64,000 bases of DNA. Source: Actinobacillus seminis. Lineage in GTDB: Bacteria > Pseudomonadota > Gammaproteobacteria > Enterobacterales > Pasteurellaceae. A program made the position numbers and the translations under genes. The stretch covers positions 62,001 through 126,000 of the forward strand of contig NZ_NLFK01000007.1 in the NCBI RefSeq assembly GCF_002263215.1, written 5' to 3'. The notes beneath the pieces are model-generated. The model ran no database searches. It was not told the origin of the DNA and saw only the letters and a program-made list of their open reading frames with translations. Shown piece after piece: positions 9,142-20,040 of the stretch (the stretch's first letter is position 1; every line of letters begins with the position of its first letter).

Positions 9142-11736
9142 ATGAATTCAAATAACAAACTCGACCAACATACTCCAATGATGCAGCAATATTTGCAGTT
9201 AAAAGCAGAGCATCCGGATATTTTATTGTTATATCGCATGGGCGATTTTTATGAGTTGTTTTATGATGATGCTAAAAAGGCAGCTGCATTATTGGATATT
9301 TCCTTAACCAAACGCGGGCAGTCCGGCGGTGAACCCATCCCAATGGCGGGAGTTCCTCACCATGCCATTGAAGGATATCTGGCAAAATTGGTTCAGCTTG
9401 GTGAATGTGTGGCGATTTGTGAACAAGTCGGTGATTCCCCTCTCGGGAAAGGTCCGGTCGCGCGACAAGTAGTACGTATCGTCACGCCCGGTACCGTAAG
9501 TGATGAAGCCCTATTGTCCGAACGACAAGATAATTTGATTGCTGCCATTTATCAAGCAAATGCGCACTTTGGCTTGGCAACCTTAGATATGACTTCCGGA
9601 CGTTTTCAATTAATGGAGTTGCAGGATAAATCGCATGTTCAGGCAGAATTACAACGTATCGCACCTGTTGAGTTGTTATTTGATGAAGCCTTTGAGGATA
9701 TGGCACTGATAGAAACTGCCAAAAGTTTACGTCGACGTCCAAGTTGGGAGTTTGAGTTAAATACTGCGATTACTTTATTAAATCGCCAATTTGGTACTAA
9801 AGATTTACGTGGTTTCGGCGTGGACAAAGCAGTGTTGGGGTTATGTGCTGCAGGTTGTTTGTTGCATTATGCCAAAGAAACCCAACGAACCGCCTTGCCA
9901 CATATTCAAGGTATCAGTTTGGTGCAGCACTCTGATAATGTGCAATTGGATGCTGCAACACGACGTAATCTTGAGTTAACACAAAATCTTGCCGGCGGCA
10001 GTGAAAATACCTTGGCGGCAATTTTGGATAAATGCGTAACGCCAATGGGAAGTCGTCTGTTAAAGCGTTGGATCCACCAACCCATTCGCCAAATTGACAA
10101 GTTGCAACAACGCCAACAAAGTATTGCCACCTTGATACAACAGGATTTGATCGTCGAGTTACAACCTGTTTTACGTCAAGTGGGCGATATGGAGCGGATT
10201 TTAGCCCGTATTGCGCTGCGTTCAGCGCGTCCGCGCGATCTAACGCGGCTGCGTACCGCTTTGGAACAATTACCTGCTATTCAAGCCATTTTGCAAAAAA
10301 ATGCACAAAACTTCACCGCCCTTTTGTCGCAATCAGTCGATTTTTCTGCACAATTGACCTTGTTGCAACAAGCGATTGTGGAAAATCCGCCGTTGCTGAT
10401 TCGTGACGGCGGTGTGATTGCCCCCGGTTATCACCGCGAATTGGACGAATGGCGCGAGTTAGCAGAAGGGGCTACCCATTATTTGGAGCAATTGGAGCAA
10501 CGTGAACGCGAGGCGACCGGCATTGATACACTCAAAATCGGTTTTAATACAGTACATGGTTATTATATTCAAATCAGTCAAGGACAAGCGCACAAAGCGC
10601 CGATCCATTATGTGCGCCGGCAAACGTTAAAAAATGCCGAGCGTTACATTATTCCGGAACTGAAAACCTATGAAGATAAAGTATTAAAAGCCAAAGGTGC
10701 CTCTTTAGCGTTGGAAAAACAGCTTTATGATGAAATTTTTGACCAATTATTACCGCACTTAGGTGCTTTGCAATTAGCAGGTATGGCGCTGGCGGAATTG
10801 GATGTGTTAACCAATTTGGCTGAACGGGCGGAAAGTTTAAATTATGTACAACCGCAATTTAGCTCGCAAACGGGTATTCATATCCGAAACGGGCGCCATC
10901 CGGTGGTGGAGCAAGTGTTGAAAGATCCTTTTATTGCCAATCCGCTCGATTTGGATGGGCAACGCCATTTGCTGATCATTACCGGCCCCAATATGGGCGG
11001 AAAAAGTACTTATATGCGACAAACTGCATTGATTACGTTGATGGCGTATATGGGCAGCTTCGTGCCGGCGGAAAGTGCGATTATCGGTCCGATTGATCAT
11101 ATTTTCACTCGTATTGGTGCCTCCGACGATTTAGCGTCAGGACGTTCGACCTTTATGGTGGAGATGACAGAAATGGCAAATATTTTACATCAAGCCACAG
11201 AACATAGCTTAGTGCTGATCGACGAAATTGGACGAGGAACCTCAACATACGACGGACTGGCTCTGGCTTGGGCTTGTGCAGAATGGTTGGCAAGTAAAAT
11301 CAAATCCCTAACCCTGTTTGCAACACATTATTTTGAATTAACCGTGTTGCCACAGCAATTAAGCGGTATTGCCAATATTCACCTTGATGCTCTTGAGCAT
11401 AATAACAGCATTGCATTTATGCACAGCGTACAACAAGGCGCCGCCAGCAAAAGTTACGGATTGGCGGTTGCGGCTCTGGCAGGCGTGCCACAGGCAGTGA
11501 TTCAATTGGCAAAACAAAAATTGACCCAATTGGAAACCGGACAACTGCCGGCGCCAAATCAAAATACAACACCCTCCGCTCAAACTGTTGCACAGGGCGA
11601 ATTAATGTTAGTGGATGAAGATGAAAAATTTTCAGCGTTAGTAACCATATTGCAACAAATAGAACCGGATGATTTAACGCCAAAACAGGCGTTGGCATAT
11701 TTATATCAATTGAAAAAAATATGTAAACAATCCTGA
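9142..11736 (+). CDS. mutS: DNA mismatch repair protein MutS
   Basis: An 864-residue MutS. The mismatch-reading F-x-E motif is at residues 36-38 (GDFYELF), followed by connector, core, clamp and the C-terminal ATPase with Walker [15 protein letters not shown] (about 615-628) and Walker [13 protein letters not shown]. It recognises mispairs and starts methyl-directed repair with MutL and MutH. Length and domain order are standard. It is monocistronic, and the Shine-Dalgarno is weak (CAGGT). Confidence 0.97.
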   Translation: MNSNNKLDQHTPMMQQYLQLKAEHPDILLLYRMGDFYELFYDDAKKAAALLDISLTKRGQSGGEPIPMAGVPHHAIEGYLAKLVQLGECVAICEQVGDSPLGKGPVARQVVRIVTPGTVSDEALLSERQDNLIAAIYQANAHFGLATLDMTSGRFQLMELQDKSHVQAELQRIAPVELLFDEAFEDMALIETAKSLRRRPSWEFELNTAITLLNRQFGTKDLRGFGVDKAVLGLCAAGCLLHYAKETQRTALPHIQGISLVQHSDNVQLDAATRRNLELTQNLAGGSENTLAAILDKCVTPMGSRLLKRWIHQPIRQIDKLQQRQQSIATLIQQDLIVELQPVLRQVGDMERILARIALRSARPRDLTRLRTALEQLPAIQAILQKNAQNFTALLSQSVDFSAQLTLLQQAIVENPPLLIRDGGVIAPGYHRELDEWRELAEGATHYLEQLEQREREATGIDTLKIGFNTVHGYYIQISQGQAHKAPIHYVRRQTLKNAERYIIPELKTYEDKVLKAKGASLALEKQLYDEIFDQLLPHLGALQLAGMALAELDVLTNLAERAESLNYVQPQFSSQTGIHIRNGRHPVVEQVLKDPFIANPLDLDGQRHLLIITGPNMGGKSTYMRQTALITLMAYMGSFVPAESAIIGPIDHIFTRIGASDDLASGRSTFMVEMTEMANILHQATEHSLVLIDEIGRGTSTYDGLALAWACAEWLASKIKSLTLFATHYFELTVLPQQLSGIANIHLDALEHNNSIAFMHSVQQGAASKSYGLAVAALAGVPQAVIQLAKQKLTQLETGQLPAPNQNTTPSAQTVAQGELMLVDEDEKFSALVTILQQIEPDDLTPKQALAYLYQLKKICKQS

Positions 11737-11748
11737 AAACATTATACT

Positions 11749-11823
11749 TGTGGAATAATGATCTGCACGCTGAAAGTTGATTAAACGAACTAATAAATTA
11801 AGGTGCAGAGATATTATTCCACA
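11749..11823. repeat. imperfect 20-bp inverted repeat after mutS
   Basis: TGTGGAATAAT-G-ATCTGCAC (11749-11768) and the reverse complement of 11803-11823 agree over the first 11 and last 8 bases. The arms differ only in a two-to-three-base centre and enclose a 34-base AT-rich loop. No T-run adjoins it. It could be a long mRNA hairpin closing both mutS and the convergent receptor gene, or the ends of a tiny defunct element. The rest of 11737-11905 holds nothing else that I recognise. Confidence 0.5.
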
Positions 11824-11905
11824 TCATTTACCTTTCAATCTGTCCAATATTTTTAGCTAACGAAATAGTTTTAATCCAACCTAATTAACTGGCACAATGC
11901 TAAAT

Positions 11906-14146
11906 TTAAAATCTCACTTCCCCACCTAATACATAAGTTCGACCGCGTGCGTAGTTTGTAAAGTTAAAGACATCATTATCATTTTCATCAACATTATAGT
12001 CATTTATTGTGCCATTTTGACTGTTAAGCGGATCAATATAAGCGGCATTAAAAGCATTTTGAATACTAAATTTTAGTTTGAAATGCTTATTTACATCATA
12101 AATAGCATAAAAATCAGCAACAACCGGTTGGCTTGGCAGTTTTTGTTTTCTTGGCTTTGGATTGTCGTTATCGATTAACGGTAAAATACGGTACACTGTT
12201 CCGGTATATTTGATGATCGAACCCAAAGTTAATCTCTGATTAAACAGTCTTGTGCCAATATCCAGTGTTGCCGAATGTTTCGGTAATTCATAAATATCGC
12301 CATAACCAAATCCAACTACTGAGCTTTGAATACCAATCGGTTGAGATGTTTTTTGTTGTGAATAAGCCAAATGAGCAAAAAACACAGGATGATCATAATT
12401 TACCTCTATTTCTGTGCCTGTCATTTTGACCGGATTAAGACGATTTATCGCAATTTCAGCACTAAACCCCGGTACTGCTTGACCAATATCATGAGTCAAT
12501 TTACTTTGCTCATTGATATAAAACATTTCAGAAGTAATAAAATCTTTTATTCTTTGTCGATAATGAGATACTTTTAAACCCAATTGATCCTGCTCGCTAA
12601 ACAGATTGCGTTTAAGTGTGTTAAACCCAATTTGATAGGTATTGGCTTTTTCCGGCTTTAAATATGGGTTCATTGAAGCACCGCCCTCATTATTGAAGAA
12701 TATTTCTTGAATATTCGGCATTCGACTACTTTTTGAATAACTAATAAAGGGCGTAAACCAGTCGCTAAATTCGGCAGACAAACGAAAAGAGGGATTAAGG
12801 CTGTTTTTATATTTGTTAATTTGCATCGCACCTCTTGGAAAACAAGGTATCATCACACCACTGACTTCGCCACAAGCAGGTTTAAAACCGGAGAACTCCG
12901 AGCGAGAATAAATTACGTTTGCTTCTAGATGATAAATGCCTTTTTTCCAGTTTGTTTCAATAAATCCTGCTGTAATTTTTTGTTTTCCAGCCGGAGAAAA
13001 AGGGGTATGCTCAAGATTGGCAGTATTTATATCGTATTGGGCTTCACGCTGATAGCTATTGGTAAAATGTGATGCACCGACTTTTAAGGTTAAATCTATC
13101 CCGCCAAGATCGATAAAACTTTCGTTTTCAAGTTTAAAGAAATTTGAATGGTTATAAGCAATAGCATTTGTTAACGCCCATATAGAGGTCTCGGCATTAA
13201 AGCGCTGTTTATTTTTAGTATGAGATGCAAGAACAGATAAATTCAACCACGAATTGGCATTTAATTCATAGTCTACTAACCGGTTACTATGAGTCAATTC
13301 TCGTCCACCAATATTAGTTGTGTAATCAGTTGCGGAAAATAACCATTTTTGTTGATCTGTTGGGCTAATTTCTATTTTCCCCAACCATGATGTCGGGCGC
13401 TGATCTTGGCGACTGACATAAAGATTATCATGGTGATCATTTCCGTTTCCATCTTTATAATTTGAACCGATTTTATGTACGCCATAAGCAAACAATGCCC
13501 CAATACTTCCCGTAGGACTTAAGGCTTGTGTTTTTCCTGCCAATGCAGTCATTACATTATATCCGTAATCATTTGAACCTGTGGCAAATTTTGATAATAC
13601 GCCTACATTATTTCCTGAAAACACCACATCATCAACACCAATCGTTTTAAATTCTGCGCTCCCTGCCAAACTATTTACGCCCGATGCCCCATGAGAAAAA
13701 CCTCGCTCAATTTCAATCTGTGTCAAAAAATTAGGATCGATGGTCGTACCAAACTGACTTGATGGGGTAGAGGCTCCTTCACTCTGCTGATGGTAACGAG
13801 TCCGACCGTTTGCAGAAGTACCAAATAAAGTTTGAGGTACACCGTCAATAGTTGTATTGACCCTTCCAAGACCACTCATACCCCGAATATTCATATTCAC
13901 CATACCTAAGGTTGGATCGATATTAGTATAAGTACCGGGAATCGCCCGTACAACACTATCTAAGGATTGCATCCGTTTTTCTGCTCCACGATTTGATACT
14001 GCGCCGATTTTTTTAAATGACTCCGTTTCAACATCCGCAATAACACTGACTTCATCTAAAGCTGTTATATTGGTATTAGCAATCACGGGAAATACGGGAA
14101 TTAAGAGTACTTGGCTAATCATAAAAGAAATGCGTGTATATTTCAC
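11906..14146 (-). CDS. TonB-dependent outer-membrane receptor, probably heme/hemoprotein type
   Basis: A 746-residue receptor. A signal peptide precedes a plug domain (about residues 30-165, with IRGMSGLGRVNTTIDGVPQT), and a 22-strand-type barrel ends in the terminal Phe of GGEVRF. Within the barrel, SSRMPNIQE followed by MNPYLKPEKANTYQIGF is a degenerate form of the FRAP/NPNL boxes of heme and hemoglobin receptors, which suggests a heme ligand. The start is a GTG at 14146, nine bases after GGAGAG. The upstream partner is a ChaN-type lipoprotein (16-base gap) and both lie behind a Fur box, so iron-repressed co-transcription is expected. Confidence 0.85.
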   Translation of the reverse strand: MKYTRISFMISQVLLIPVFPVIANTNITALDEVSVIADVETESFKKIGAVSNRGAEKRMQSLDSVVRAIPGTYTNIDPTLGMVNMNIRGMSGLGRVNTTIDGVPQTLFGTSANGRTRYHQQSEGASTPSSQFGTTIDPNFLTQIEIERGFSHGASGVNSLAGSAEFKTIGVDDVVFSGNNVGVLSKFATGSNDYGYNVMTALAGKTQALSPTGSIGALFAYGVHKIGSNYKDGNGNDHHDNLYVSRQDQRPTSWLGKIEISPTDQQKWLFSATDYTTNIGGRELTHSNRLVDYELNANSWLNLSVLASHTKNKQRFNAETSIWALTNAIAYNHSNFFKLENESFIDLGGIDLTLKVGASHFTNSYQREAQYDINTANLEHTPFSPAGKQKITAGFIETNWKKGIYHLEANVIYSRSEFSGFKPACGEVSGVMIPCFPRGAMQINKYKNSLNPSFRLSAEFSDWFTPFISYSKSSRMPNIQEIFFNNEGGASMNPYLKPEKANTYQIGFNTLKRNLFSEQDQLGLKVSHYRQRIKDFITSEMFYINEQSKLTHDIGQAVPGFSAEIAINRLNPVKMTGTEIEVNYDHPVFFAHLAYSQQKTSQPIGIQSSVVGFGYGDIYELPKHSATLDIGTRLFNQRLTLGSIIKYTGTVYRILPLIDNDNPKPRKQKLPSQPVVADFYAIYDVNKHFKLKFSIQNAFNAAYIDPLNSQNGTINDYNVDENDNDVFNFTNYARGRTYVLGGEVRF

Positions 14147-14162
14147 TTTAATTGTCTCTCCT

Positions 14163-14993
14163 TTAATTTAATATCCAAAAATAATCTGCATCATTTGCAG
14201 AAAAGTAGCTGGGATTGCTACCCATTAAAATAGTGATAACTTTCGTTTGCGGAGAAAGATCCTGTAAATGCTGAACTATGCCAATTTGTTTATTGACGTG
14301 ATGATTACCGGCAATCAGTAAACTCGGTATCTTCGCTTTCAATAATTTCTCTGCCATTCGTCGATCACGAAATTGCTGTACTTGTACCATTTTCTGAATG
14401 AGCGAACTTTGTAAATTAATATCATTGAGGTGATTTTGTGAAATAAGTTGCGCAATTTTTTGCTGAATTTCAAGACGAGTAGATTTATCACCTTGCAAAG
14501 GCTCAGCCCCTTGCATTAATATTGCTATTTCTCGTTCGGTTAAATTTGTTGCAACTAATGCTATCTGATTTTCTAACCCATAGCGAACGATATCACCGTA
14601 AAAACGCCAATCCCAACTCGCTTTCCAATTTAATGCGGCAGGTAAATCAGTTAAATGCGCGGTGGAATTTTGTGAGATTTTAACGATTTGCGGCTGTTGA
14701 TCTACACTAAGCATTTCCAGTAATAGACTGCCTTGGTGACGGTGTTTTTGAAGCTGTTGTAATAACCAAAATTGCGCCTGATGATGCTTCAAATTATCGT
14801 GCTGCTCACCTAATAAAATGTGTGGTACATTTACTATTTTTTGAAAGAAGACTTGAGGGGAAAATCGCTCCCCTGTATGCAAATCTTGAACTTCCCCCAA
14901 AGATGCTACATCAACATCCGTTAAAGAAACACTACAACTTACGATCCCCAAAAAGCTAATTGGAATCAACCTACGGAAAAAATAACTTAACAC
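14163..14993 (-). CDS. ChaN-family heme-binding lipoprotein
   Basis: A 276-residue ChaN-like protein. The N-terminal signal ends in a lipobox (IVSC, Cys about residue 20), followed by the family motif LLGEQHDNLKHH (about 60-71) and AGNHHVNKQIG (about 230-240). ChaN homologues bind stacked heme between monomers at the outer membrane and sit beside heme receptors, as here. The start is a GTG at 14993. It is the first gene of the Fur-controlled pair with the TonB receptor. Confidence 0.82.
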   Translation of the reverse strand: MLSYFFRRLIPISFLGIVSCSVSLTDVDVASLGEVQDLHTGERFSPQVFFQKIVNVPHILLGEQHDNLKHHQAQFWLLQQLQKHRHQGSLLLEMLSVDQQPQIVKISQNSTAHLTDLPAALNWKASWDWRFYGDIVRYGLENQIALVATNLTEREIAILMQGAEPLQGDKSTRLEIQQKIAQLISQNHLNDINLQSSLIQKMVQVQQFRDRRMAEKLLKAKIPSLLIAGNHHVNKQIGIVQHLQDLSPQTKVITILMGSNPSYFSANDADYFWILN

Positions 14994-15011
14994 GGAAAAC
15001 TTAATAGTGAT

Positions 15012-15026
15012 TGATAATTATTATCA
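15012..15026 (-). promoter_or_regulatory. Fur box upstream of the ChaN/TonB-receptor operon
   Basis: TGATAAT-T-ATTATCA is a perfect 7-1-7 Fur-binding dyad, 19 bases upstream of the chaN-like start. It is the strongest operator in this part of the window and implies repression by Fe-Fur when iron is plentiful. Confidence 0.88.
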
Positions 15027-15271
15027 TTTTAAATAATGAATGGCTTTGTGTCAAGTTCTCCATTTTCTTTATGAAATACGTAGTCAATTCCATTTTCTAC
15101 ATTGCTACACTTAAGTAACTCCAATATCTAAGTCCCTGCTTATTAAATATCCCCGCCCTAAAGGACGAGGTTCGACGGCTAACTTTGATCAATTCCGCAC
15201 CACAAAGTCGGAATTTGTTTGATTTGTAGATATGAAGATAAACGAGATAACCGAGTTGATATATACAATTT
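15027..15271. other. spacer between the Fur-regulated operon and the secretion relic
   Basis: About 245 bases without a gene between the Fur box and the end of the secretion-system relic. A small imperfect hairpin lies near 15155-15175 (CCCCGCCC, then GGACGAGG), of a shape often seen at IS200/IS605 ends, but no transposase is present. Nothing else is recognised. Confidence 0.4.
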
Positions 15272-16254
15272 CTAAATTTTACCTGTTATGACTTTGGCTT
15301 CTTTTTTCGACAAAATTCCTGCATTGGCTTGGGTTTCACGTGCAATGATTTCAGTATAATCGACTCGGCTATTGTCTAACCCCTTGCCCAATACACTGAC
15401 TTTTCCTTTTTCCACCATAAAGCTTTCGAGATTGCCATTTACAATCTGTGGTTTACCTTAAAGGTAGCACGGTTTGAATTGATTATGCCACAGCCTTCAC
15501 AATGTAACCCCGACGGATTGGCAATAATCACATCGGCTTTTTTACCTGCCACTTCCACATAGCCTTTTAGCACAGAAGGGTCGGACGAATTCACTTCATT
15601 TAAAATCACTTTCGCCTCACCACGGGCAAGGTAGGGGTTGCCTGTGATTAAACCTGCTTGTTGGGTTTGTACATCGGTGTGGCTGTTATTTAAAATAGCC
15701 CCTTTGGTGTAGACATCGAATTTTGAATATTTATTATGAGATAATCCTTTATCGTTCGGGGTTTGGATATTGACTTGCGGAAGCCCGTTTGCAGTTTGCA
15801 ATACAATAGGCTGTTGACTTTTCGGCGCAGATTTATCGGCTTGAATAATAAGCGTATCCGCTAATACCGCGTCTGAAAACGCCACAAAGCCTAAGGCACA
15901 AAATAGGCTAAACATAAGCGGTCGGAGGTTGGCAAAAAGTTGCGGAAAGGTGAAAGGGAATTTTTCCGTTGATTTACCTTCCGATTTTACGAGTTCTGAG
16001 GTTACCACTAAGCGTTGTAGGGTTTTGCTGAAGATAACACGGAAACATTGCTTGTTCATATTATGTATCAAGCCTACATCTGCTTGATGTTGAAGTTGAT
16101 TTTGTTGAGCTTGCTGACGTTGTTGCTGCCGCAACTTTTCGGCTGCGTCTATTTGATTTAATGGAGGCAAATTTTGAGGTTGGTTTGCAATAGAAAATGT
16201 TGAAACCGCAGAAAGCACAACTATTGTACAAAGATTTTTATGGAACGTATCCAT
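15272..16254 (-). pseudogene. fused TpsB-TpsA relic of a two-partner secretion system (filamentous-hemagglutinin type)
   Basis: Residues 1-62 look like the start of a TpsB pore: signal peptide, then LPPLNQIDAAEKLRQQQRQQ and a Gln-rich linker. This runs straight into a TpsA adhesin start, with an ESPR (MNKQCFRVIFSKTLQRLVVT), a second signal segment ending in AVLADT, and the TPS domain with NPSGLHCEGCGIIN. A one-base loss near 15450 shifts the frame; restoring it continues KPQIVNGNLESF through VDYTEIIARETQANAG to a stop at 15272, still inside the TPS domain. Most of TpsB and nearly all of TpsA are therefore deleted, and the product cannot be a working adhesin. Confidence 0.82.
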
Positions 16255-16331
16255 CAGAACCCCTTGTATTTAATTTATACATTGACTCTACGCCTTTAAG
16301 GGCAAATTTATCAAATAGTTATGTGCAATAC

Positions 16332-17069
16332 CTAGTCATCTCTTTGGCGCACAATCTCAAATAGACATACACCGGTAGCAACAGAAACATTCAGCGACGA
16401 CACAGCCCCCGCCATGGGAATACTGATCAATTGATCGCAAGTTTCTCGCGTTAAACGACGTATTCCATCACCCTCCGCCCCCATCACTAAGGCTAAAGAT
16501 CCAGTAAGTTTGCTTTGGTACAGGGTTTCCGTTGCTTCGCCGGCAGTACCGACTACCCAAATATTATGTTGTTGCTGCAATTCTCGCAACGTTCGGGTTA
16601 AATTAGTCACGCGAATAAGCGGCACACTTTCCGCCGCGCCGCAAGCCACTTTGCGTGCAATTGAGGTTAATTGCGCTGATTTATCTTTCGGCACAATCAC
16701 CGCACACACTCCCGCCGCATCCGCGGTACGCAAACAAGCTCCCAAATTATGCGGATCAGTAACACCATCTAAGACTAACAACAATGGTGCTGACTGATGT
16801 TGCAAAATCCGATCAAGATCTTGTTCGTTCAGCTCTTTCGTCGGTTGAACGCGTGCAATAATACCTTGGTGAACTTCGCCATTAGCTTTTTTATCCAAAC
16901 TATCGCGATTTAAAAATTGTACCGAGATCCCCAATTGATGAAGTTCATTGAGCAAAGGTTGCAAACGTTTATCCTCACGCCCTTTTAACACATAAACCTC
17001 AATTAAACGCTCCGGCGCGCGACTAAGAAAAGCATTCACCGCGTGGATACCATAAATATTTTCTGACAT
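16332..17069 (-). CDS. rlmB: 23S rRNA (guanosine-2251-2'-O)-methyltransferase
   Basis: A 245-residue SpoU/TrmH methyltransferase. An N-terminal L30-like substrate domain (about residues 1-75) precedes a knotted SAM domain with motif 1 [14 protein letters not shown], motif 2 [17 protein letters not shown] and motif 3 [17 protein letters not shown]. It methylates G2251 in the peptidyl-transferase P-loop of 23S rRNA. It is the second gene after rnr, the usual pairing. The start ATG at 17069 follows AAGGATCGG. Confidence 0.95.
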   Translation of the reverse strand: MSENIYGIHAVNAFLSRAPERLIEVYVLKGREDKRLQPLLNELHQLGISVQFLNRDSLDKKANGEVHQGIIARVQPTKELNEQDLDRILQHQSAPLLLVLDGVTDPHNLGACLRTADAAGVCAVIVPKDKSAQLTSIARKVACGAAESVPLIRVTNLTRTLRELQQQHNIWVVGTAGEATETLYQSKLTGSLALVMGAEGDGIRRLTRETCDQLISIPMAGAVSSLNVSVATGVCLFEIVRQRDD

Positions 17070-19468
17070 TTCCGATCCTTTTTATTTTTTCGTTTTTTAC
17101 TTTTATTTTTACTTTTCGATTTTGCGTTTTTCTTGACCGCACTTTTCACCGCTTTATTCGCGCCCGCTTTTTGCTTTTTCATACTTTCCGCATAGCGCAA
17201 CGCTTTTTTCGCATTTTGTTTTGCCGTTTTACCGGCACGTAACGGTTTACGTTCGCTGGAAATCATGGAAAAATCCACTTGGCGTTGTTCAAGACTCACT
17301 GCCTCAACCCGAATACGCACTTTATCGCCCACGCGATAAATCATTCCGCTATTTTCGCCAATCAGACGTTGTTTTGAAAGATCAAATTGATAATAATCAT
17401 TATCCAAAGTGGAAATATGCACCAACCCATCAATAAACAAATCGTTTAATCGCACGAATAAACCAAAACCGGTCACCGAAGAAATCACGCCATCAAATTC
17501 TTGCCCCACATGATCTTGCATATATTCACATTTCAGCCAATCCGCCACATCACGTGTCGCATCATCCGCCCGGCGCTCGGTCATGGAACAATGTTCTCCC
17601 AAAATATCCATATCATCAATGACATAATGGTAACCGCCGGTATCCGTGGTACGACGTTTGGAGCCTTGTTTTTTTGCCAATAAATATTTGATGCCACGGT
17701 GTAGGGTTAAATCCGGATAACGACGGATTGGTGAGGTGAAATGCGCATATTCGTCCAACGCCAAACCGAAGTGTCCGATATTGTCCGGATCGTACATTGC
17801 CTGACTAAGAGAACGCAACAACATGGTTTGAATCAATTCATAATCCGAGCGTTCGCGCACTTGTTCCAATAATTTCGCATAATCAGTGGTCGTCGGTTTT
17901 TCGCCACCACCAAGGGTTAAACCGCATTCGTTTAAAAAACCTCTAAATGCAGTGAGCTTTTCTTCGCTTGGACCCGCATGAATACGATATAACGCCGCTT
18001 CTTCATGACGTTGCATAAAATTCGCCGCCGCAATATTGGCTAAAATCATACATTCTTCGATAATTTTATGCGCATCATTACGCACTACCGGCTCAATGCT
18101 TTCAATACGTCCCATTTCATTAAACACAAATTTGCTTTCAATGGTTTCAAAATCAATGGCTCCCCGTTGATGACGAGCTTTAATCAAGGCTTGATACATT
18201 CGGTGCAGTTCTTGCAAGTGCGGAACCAACTCTTGATAACGTTGTTGTAATTCTTCATCTCCCTCTAAAATACGCGCCACTTTGGTGTAGGTTAAACGCG
18301 CATGGGAATTCATAACCGCTTCGTAAAATTGATAACCGATCATCTTGCCTTTCGCCGATAAATCAATTTCACATACCATACACAAGCGATCGACTTGCGG
18401 ATTGAGTGAACATAATCCATTGGATAAAATCTCCGGCAACATTGGCACTACACGGTTAGGGAAATACACTGAATTACCACGATTATAGGCTTCGGTATCC
18501 AACGCAGTACGCAAACGCACATAATAGCTCACATCCGCAATTGCCACCCACAATTTCCAACCGGTTCCTTTTTTGCGACAAAAAACCGCATCATCAAAGT
18601 CACGCGCATCTTCACCATCAATGGTAACCAATGGCAATTGACGTAAATCTACCCGCCCTTGTTTGGCTTCTTCCGGCACCTCTTCCGTGAATTTTTTCAC
18701 TTGTTTTTCTACTGTTTTCGGGAACACATGAGGAATATCATGATTACGGATGGCAATCTCGGTTTCCATGCCTTTTGCCATATTTTCGCCCAAAATTTCT
18801 ACAATCATGCCCACTGGTTGGGTAAAATTTGCGGTTCTCGGCTTCAACTCCACCACAACCACTTGCCCCATGCGGGCGCCCTTGCGATATTCGTTAGGAA
18901 TTAAAATATCGCGGTTAATGCGGCTGTCATCCGGCACCACATAACCGATACTATCCTCAAGGAAGAAACGACCGACTAATTGTTTCTTGCGACTATCCAA
19001 CACCCGTACAATACGCACTTCTTTGCGCCCCTTACGATCAAATCCGTTCGGTTGCGCCAGCACATAATCCCCATGCATCACACGTTGCATTTGGACATTC
19101 GGAATAAACCAATCATCTTTCACACCATCCACTTGCAGAAAACCGTAACCATCACGATGCCCAATTACCGTTCCCTTTAACAAATCCAATTTTTCCGGCA
19201 AAGCATAGCACTTACGTTTGGTGAAGACCAATTGACCGTCATTTTCCATAGCGCGCAAACGCCGTCGCATCCCTTCCTGCCGCTCCTCGCTTTCAATCAC
19301 AAATGCGGTCAAAATTTCTTCTTTTGACATAGGCGCATTATGTTCACGGATAATTTGCAAAATGAAGTCTCGACTTGGGATCGGATTATCATATTTTTTT
19401 AGTTCCGCTTGATAATTCGGATCTGAAAGTGCGGTCATTTTTGCGGAAGTTTTTCTATCGGTTTTCAT
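17036..19468 (-). CDS. rnr: ribonuclease R
   Basis: A 3'-5' exoribonuclease of about 810 residues that degrades structured RNA and acts in tmRNA quality control. An N-terminal winged-helix and two cold-shock domains lead to the RNB catalytic domain with [12 protein letters not shown] (metal-binding Asp cluster), an S1 domain ([21 protein letters not shown]), and a long Lys-rich tail. The start is set at 19468 (MKTDRKTS) rather than the upstream in-frame ATG. As read, its last 34 bases overlap rlmB. One more A in the A6 run at 17085-17090 would stop it at 17082 without overlap, which looks more natural. Confidence 0.93.
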   Translation of the reverse strand: MKTDRKTSAKMTALSDPNYQAELKKYDNPIPSRDFILQIIREHNAPMSKEEILTAFVIESEERQEGMRRRLRAMENDGQLVFTKRKCYALPEKLDLLKGTVIGHRDGYGFLQVDGVKDDWFIPNVQMQRVMHGDYVLAQPNGFDRKGRKEVRIVRVLDSRKKQLVGRFFLEDSIGYVVPDDSRINRDILIPNEYRKGARMGQVVVVELKPRTANFTQPVGMIVEILGENMAKGMETEIAIRNHDIPHVFPKTVEKQVKKFTEEVPEEAKQGRVDLRQLPLVTIDGEDARDFDDAVFCRKKGTGWKLWVAIADVSYYVRLRTALDTEAYNRGNSVYFPNRVVPMLPEILSNGLCSLNPQVDRLCMVCEIDLSAKGKMIGYQFYEAVMNSHARLTYTKVARILEGDEELQQRYQELVPHLQELHRMYQALIKARHQRGAIDFETIESKFVFNEMGRIESIEPVVRNDAHKIIEECMILANIAAANFMQRHEEAALYRIHAGPSEEKLTAFRGFLNECGLTLGGGEKPTTTDYAKLLEQVRERSDYELIQTMLLRSLSQAMYDPDNIGHFGLALDEYAHFTSPIRRYPDLTLHRGIKYLLAKKQGSKRRTTDTGGYHYVIDDMDILGEHCSMTERRADDATRDVADWLKCEYMQDHVGQEFDGVISSVTGFGLFVRLNDLFIDGLVHISTLDNDYYQFDLSKQRLIGENSGMIYRVGDKVRIRVEAVSLEQRQVDFSMISSERKPLRAGKTAKQNAKKALRYAESMKKQKAGANKAVKSAVKKNAKSKSKNKSKKRKNKKDRKCQKIFMVSTR

Positions 19469-19544
19469 AGGCCGGGATCCTCTTGGGAATGGATTTAATA
19501 CAAGTTTGACACTGCGAGAGGGGGAAAGCAAGAACTACGAAGAA

Positions 19545-19910
19545 TTATTTAAAATTACGGATAACATCAATAATAATTTTTTTCTGCTCTTCAGTTAAAG
19601 CCAGAAACATCGCAATTAAAGCATCATCAATTGATGAAAGATTTGTCGTTCTATCTTCTTCAGAAATACCATACCGTAGCCATTGAGGTGAGATATTTAA
19701 TAATTCAGCAAGCGTATCAATTTTATCGCTAGACGGAATTGAAAGTCCATTCAACCATTTGTAAACCGCTTGTGGGGTTACTGGCTCAGCTGAATGACGT
19801 AGGTTAAATCTTGTAGCAATATCACTTGTTTTGAGATGTGATAATTTGGCATTTTCTATTGCTAAACGCAAACGTTCACCAAATTTTTCTTGTTCAGTTT
19901 TTATCTTCAT
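19545..19910 (-). CDS. XRE/CI-like transcriptional repressor
   Basis: A 121-residue single-domain regulator with an N-terminal helix-turn-helix (about residues 20-75) whose recognition helix is in PVTPQAVYKWLNG, followed by IPSSDKIDTLAELLNISPQWL, the hallmark of phage CI-like XRE proteins. The C-terminus is a short helical tail without a cleavage/dimerisation domain. It is divergent from a small secreted-peptide gene across a region with three evenly spaced dyads, its likely operators. It is inserted between rnr and the rpsF operon and has no phage genes around it. Confidence 0.8.
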   Translation of the reverse strand: MKIKTEQEKFGERLRLAIENAKLSHLKTSDIATRFNLRHSAEPVTPQAVYKWLNGLSIPSSDKIDTLAELLNISPQWLRYGISEEDRTTNLSSIDDALIAMFLALTEEQKKIIIDVIRNFK

Positions 19911-19944
19911 TTGTGAAATTATGATGATTTCAAAAAACTTTTGG

Positions 19945-20000
19945 AAACTAAAACAGTTTAAAAATAACTAAAATTGTTTTGTTTAAAACTATTTTAGTTT
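19945..20000. promoter_or_regulatory. three tandem operator dyads for the XRE repressor
   Basis: Two perfect AAACT-N5-AGTTT dyads lie at 19945-19959 and 19986-20000, with a degenerate copy at 19965-19979. Starts are 20-21 bases apart, about two helical turns, so bound dimers would sit on one face. The third dyad abuts the -10 element of the plus-strand promoter. Confidence 0.65.
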
Positions 20001-20005
20001 ATAAT
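20000..20005 (+). promoter_or_regulatory. -10 element for the small secreted-peptide gene
   Basis: A consensus TATAAT at 20000-20005 sits about 35 bases before the ATG at 20041. The -35 region, near 19977-19982, is only T-rich and lies within the operator array, so repressor binding should block it. Confidence 0.6.
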
Positions 20006-20040
20006 AAAGCTCATTCATTAAACAAACTAGGAGAATATAA

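Noticed and set aside
15155-15175. Possible IS200/IS605 end hairpin
   Set aside because: Only an imperfect small stem (two mismatches) with no transposase, target motif or second end; not enough to call an element.
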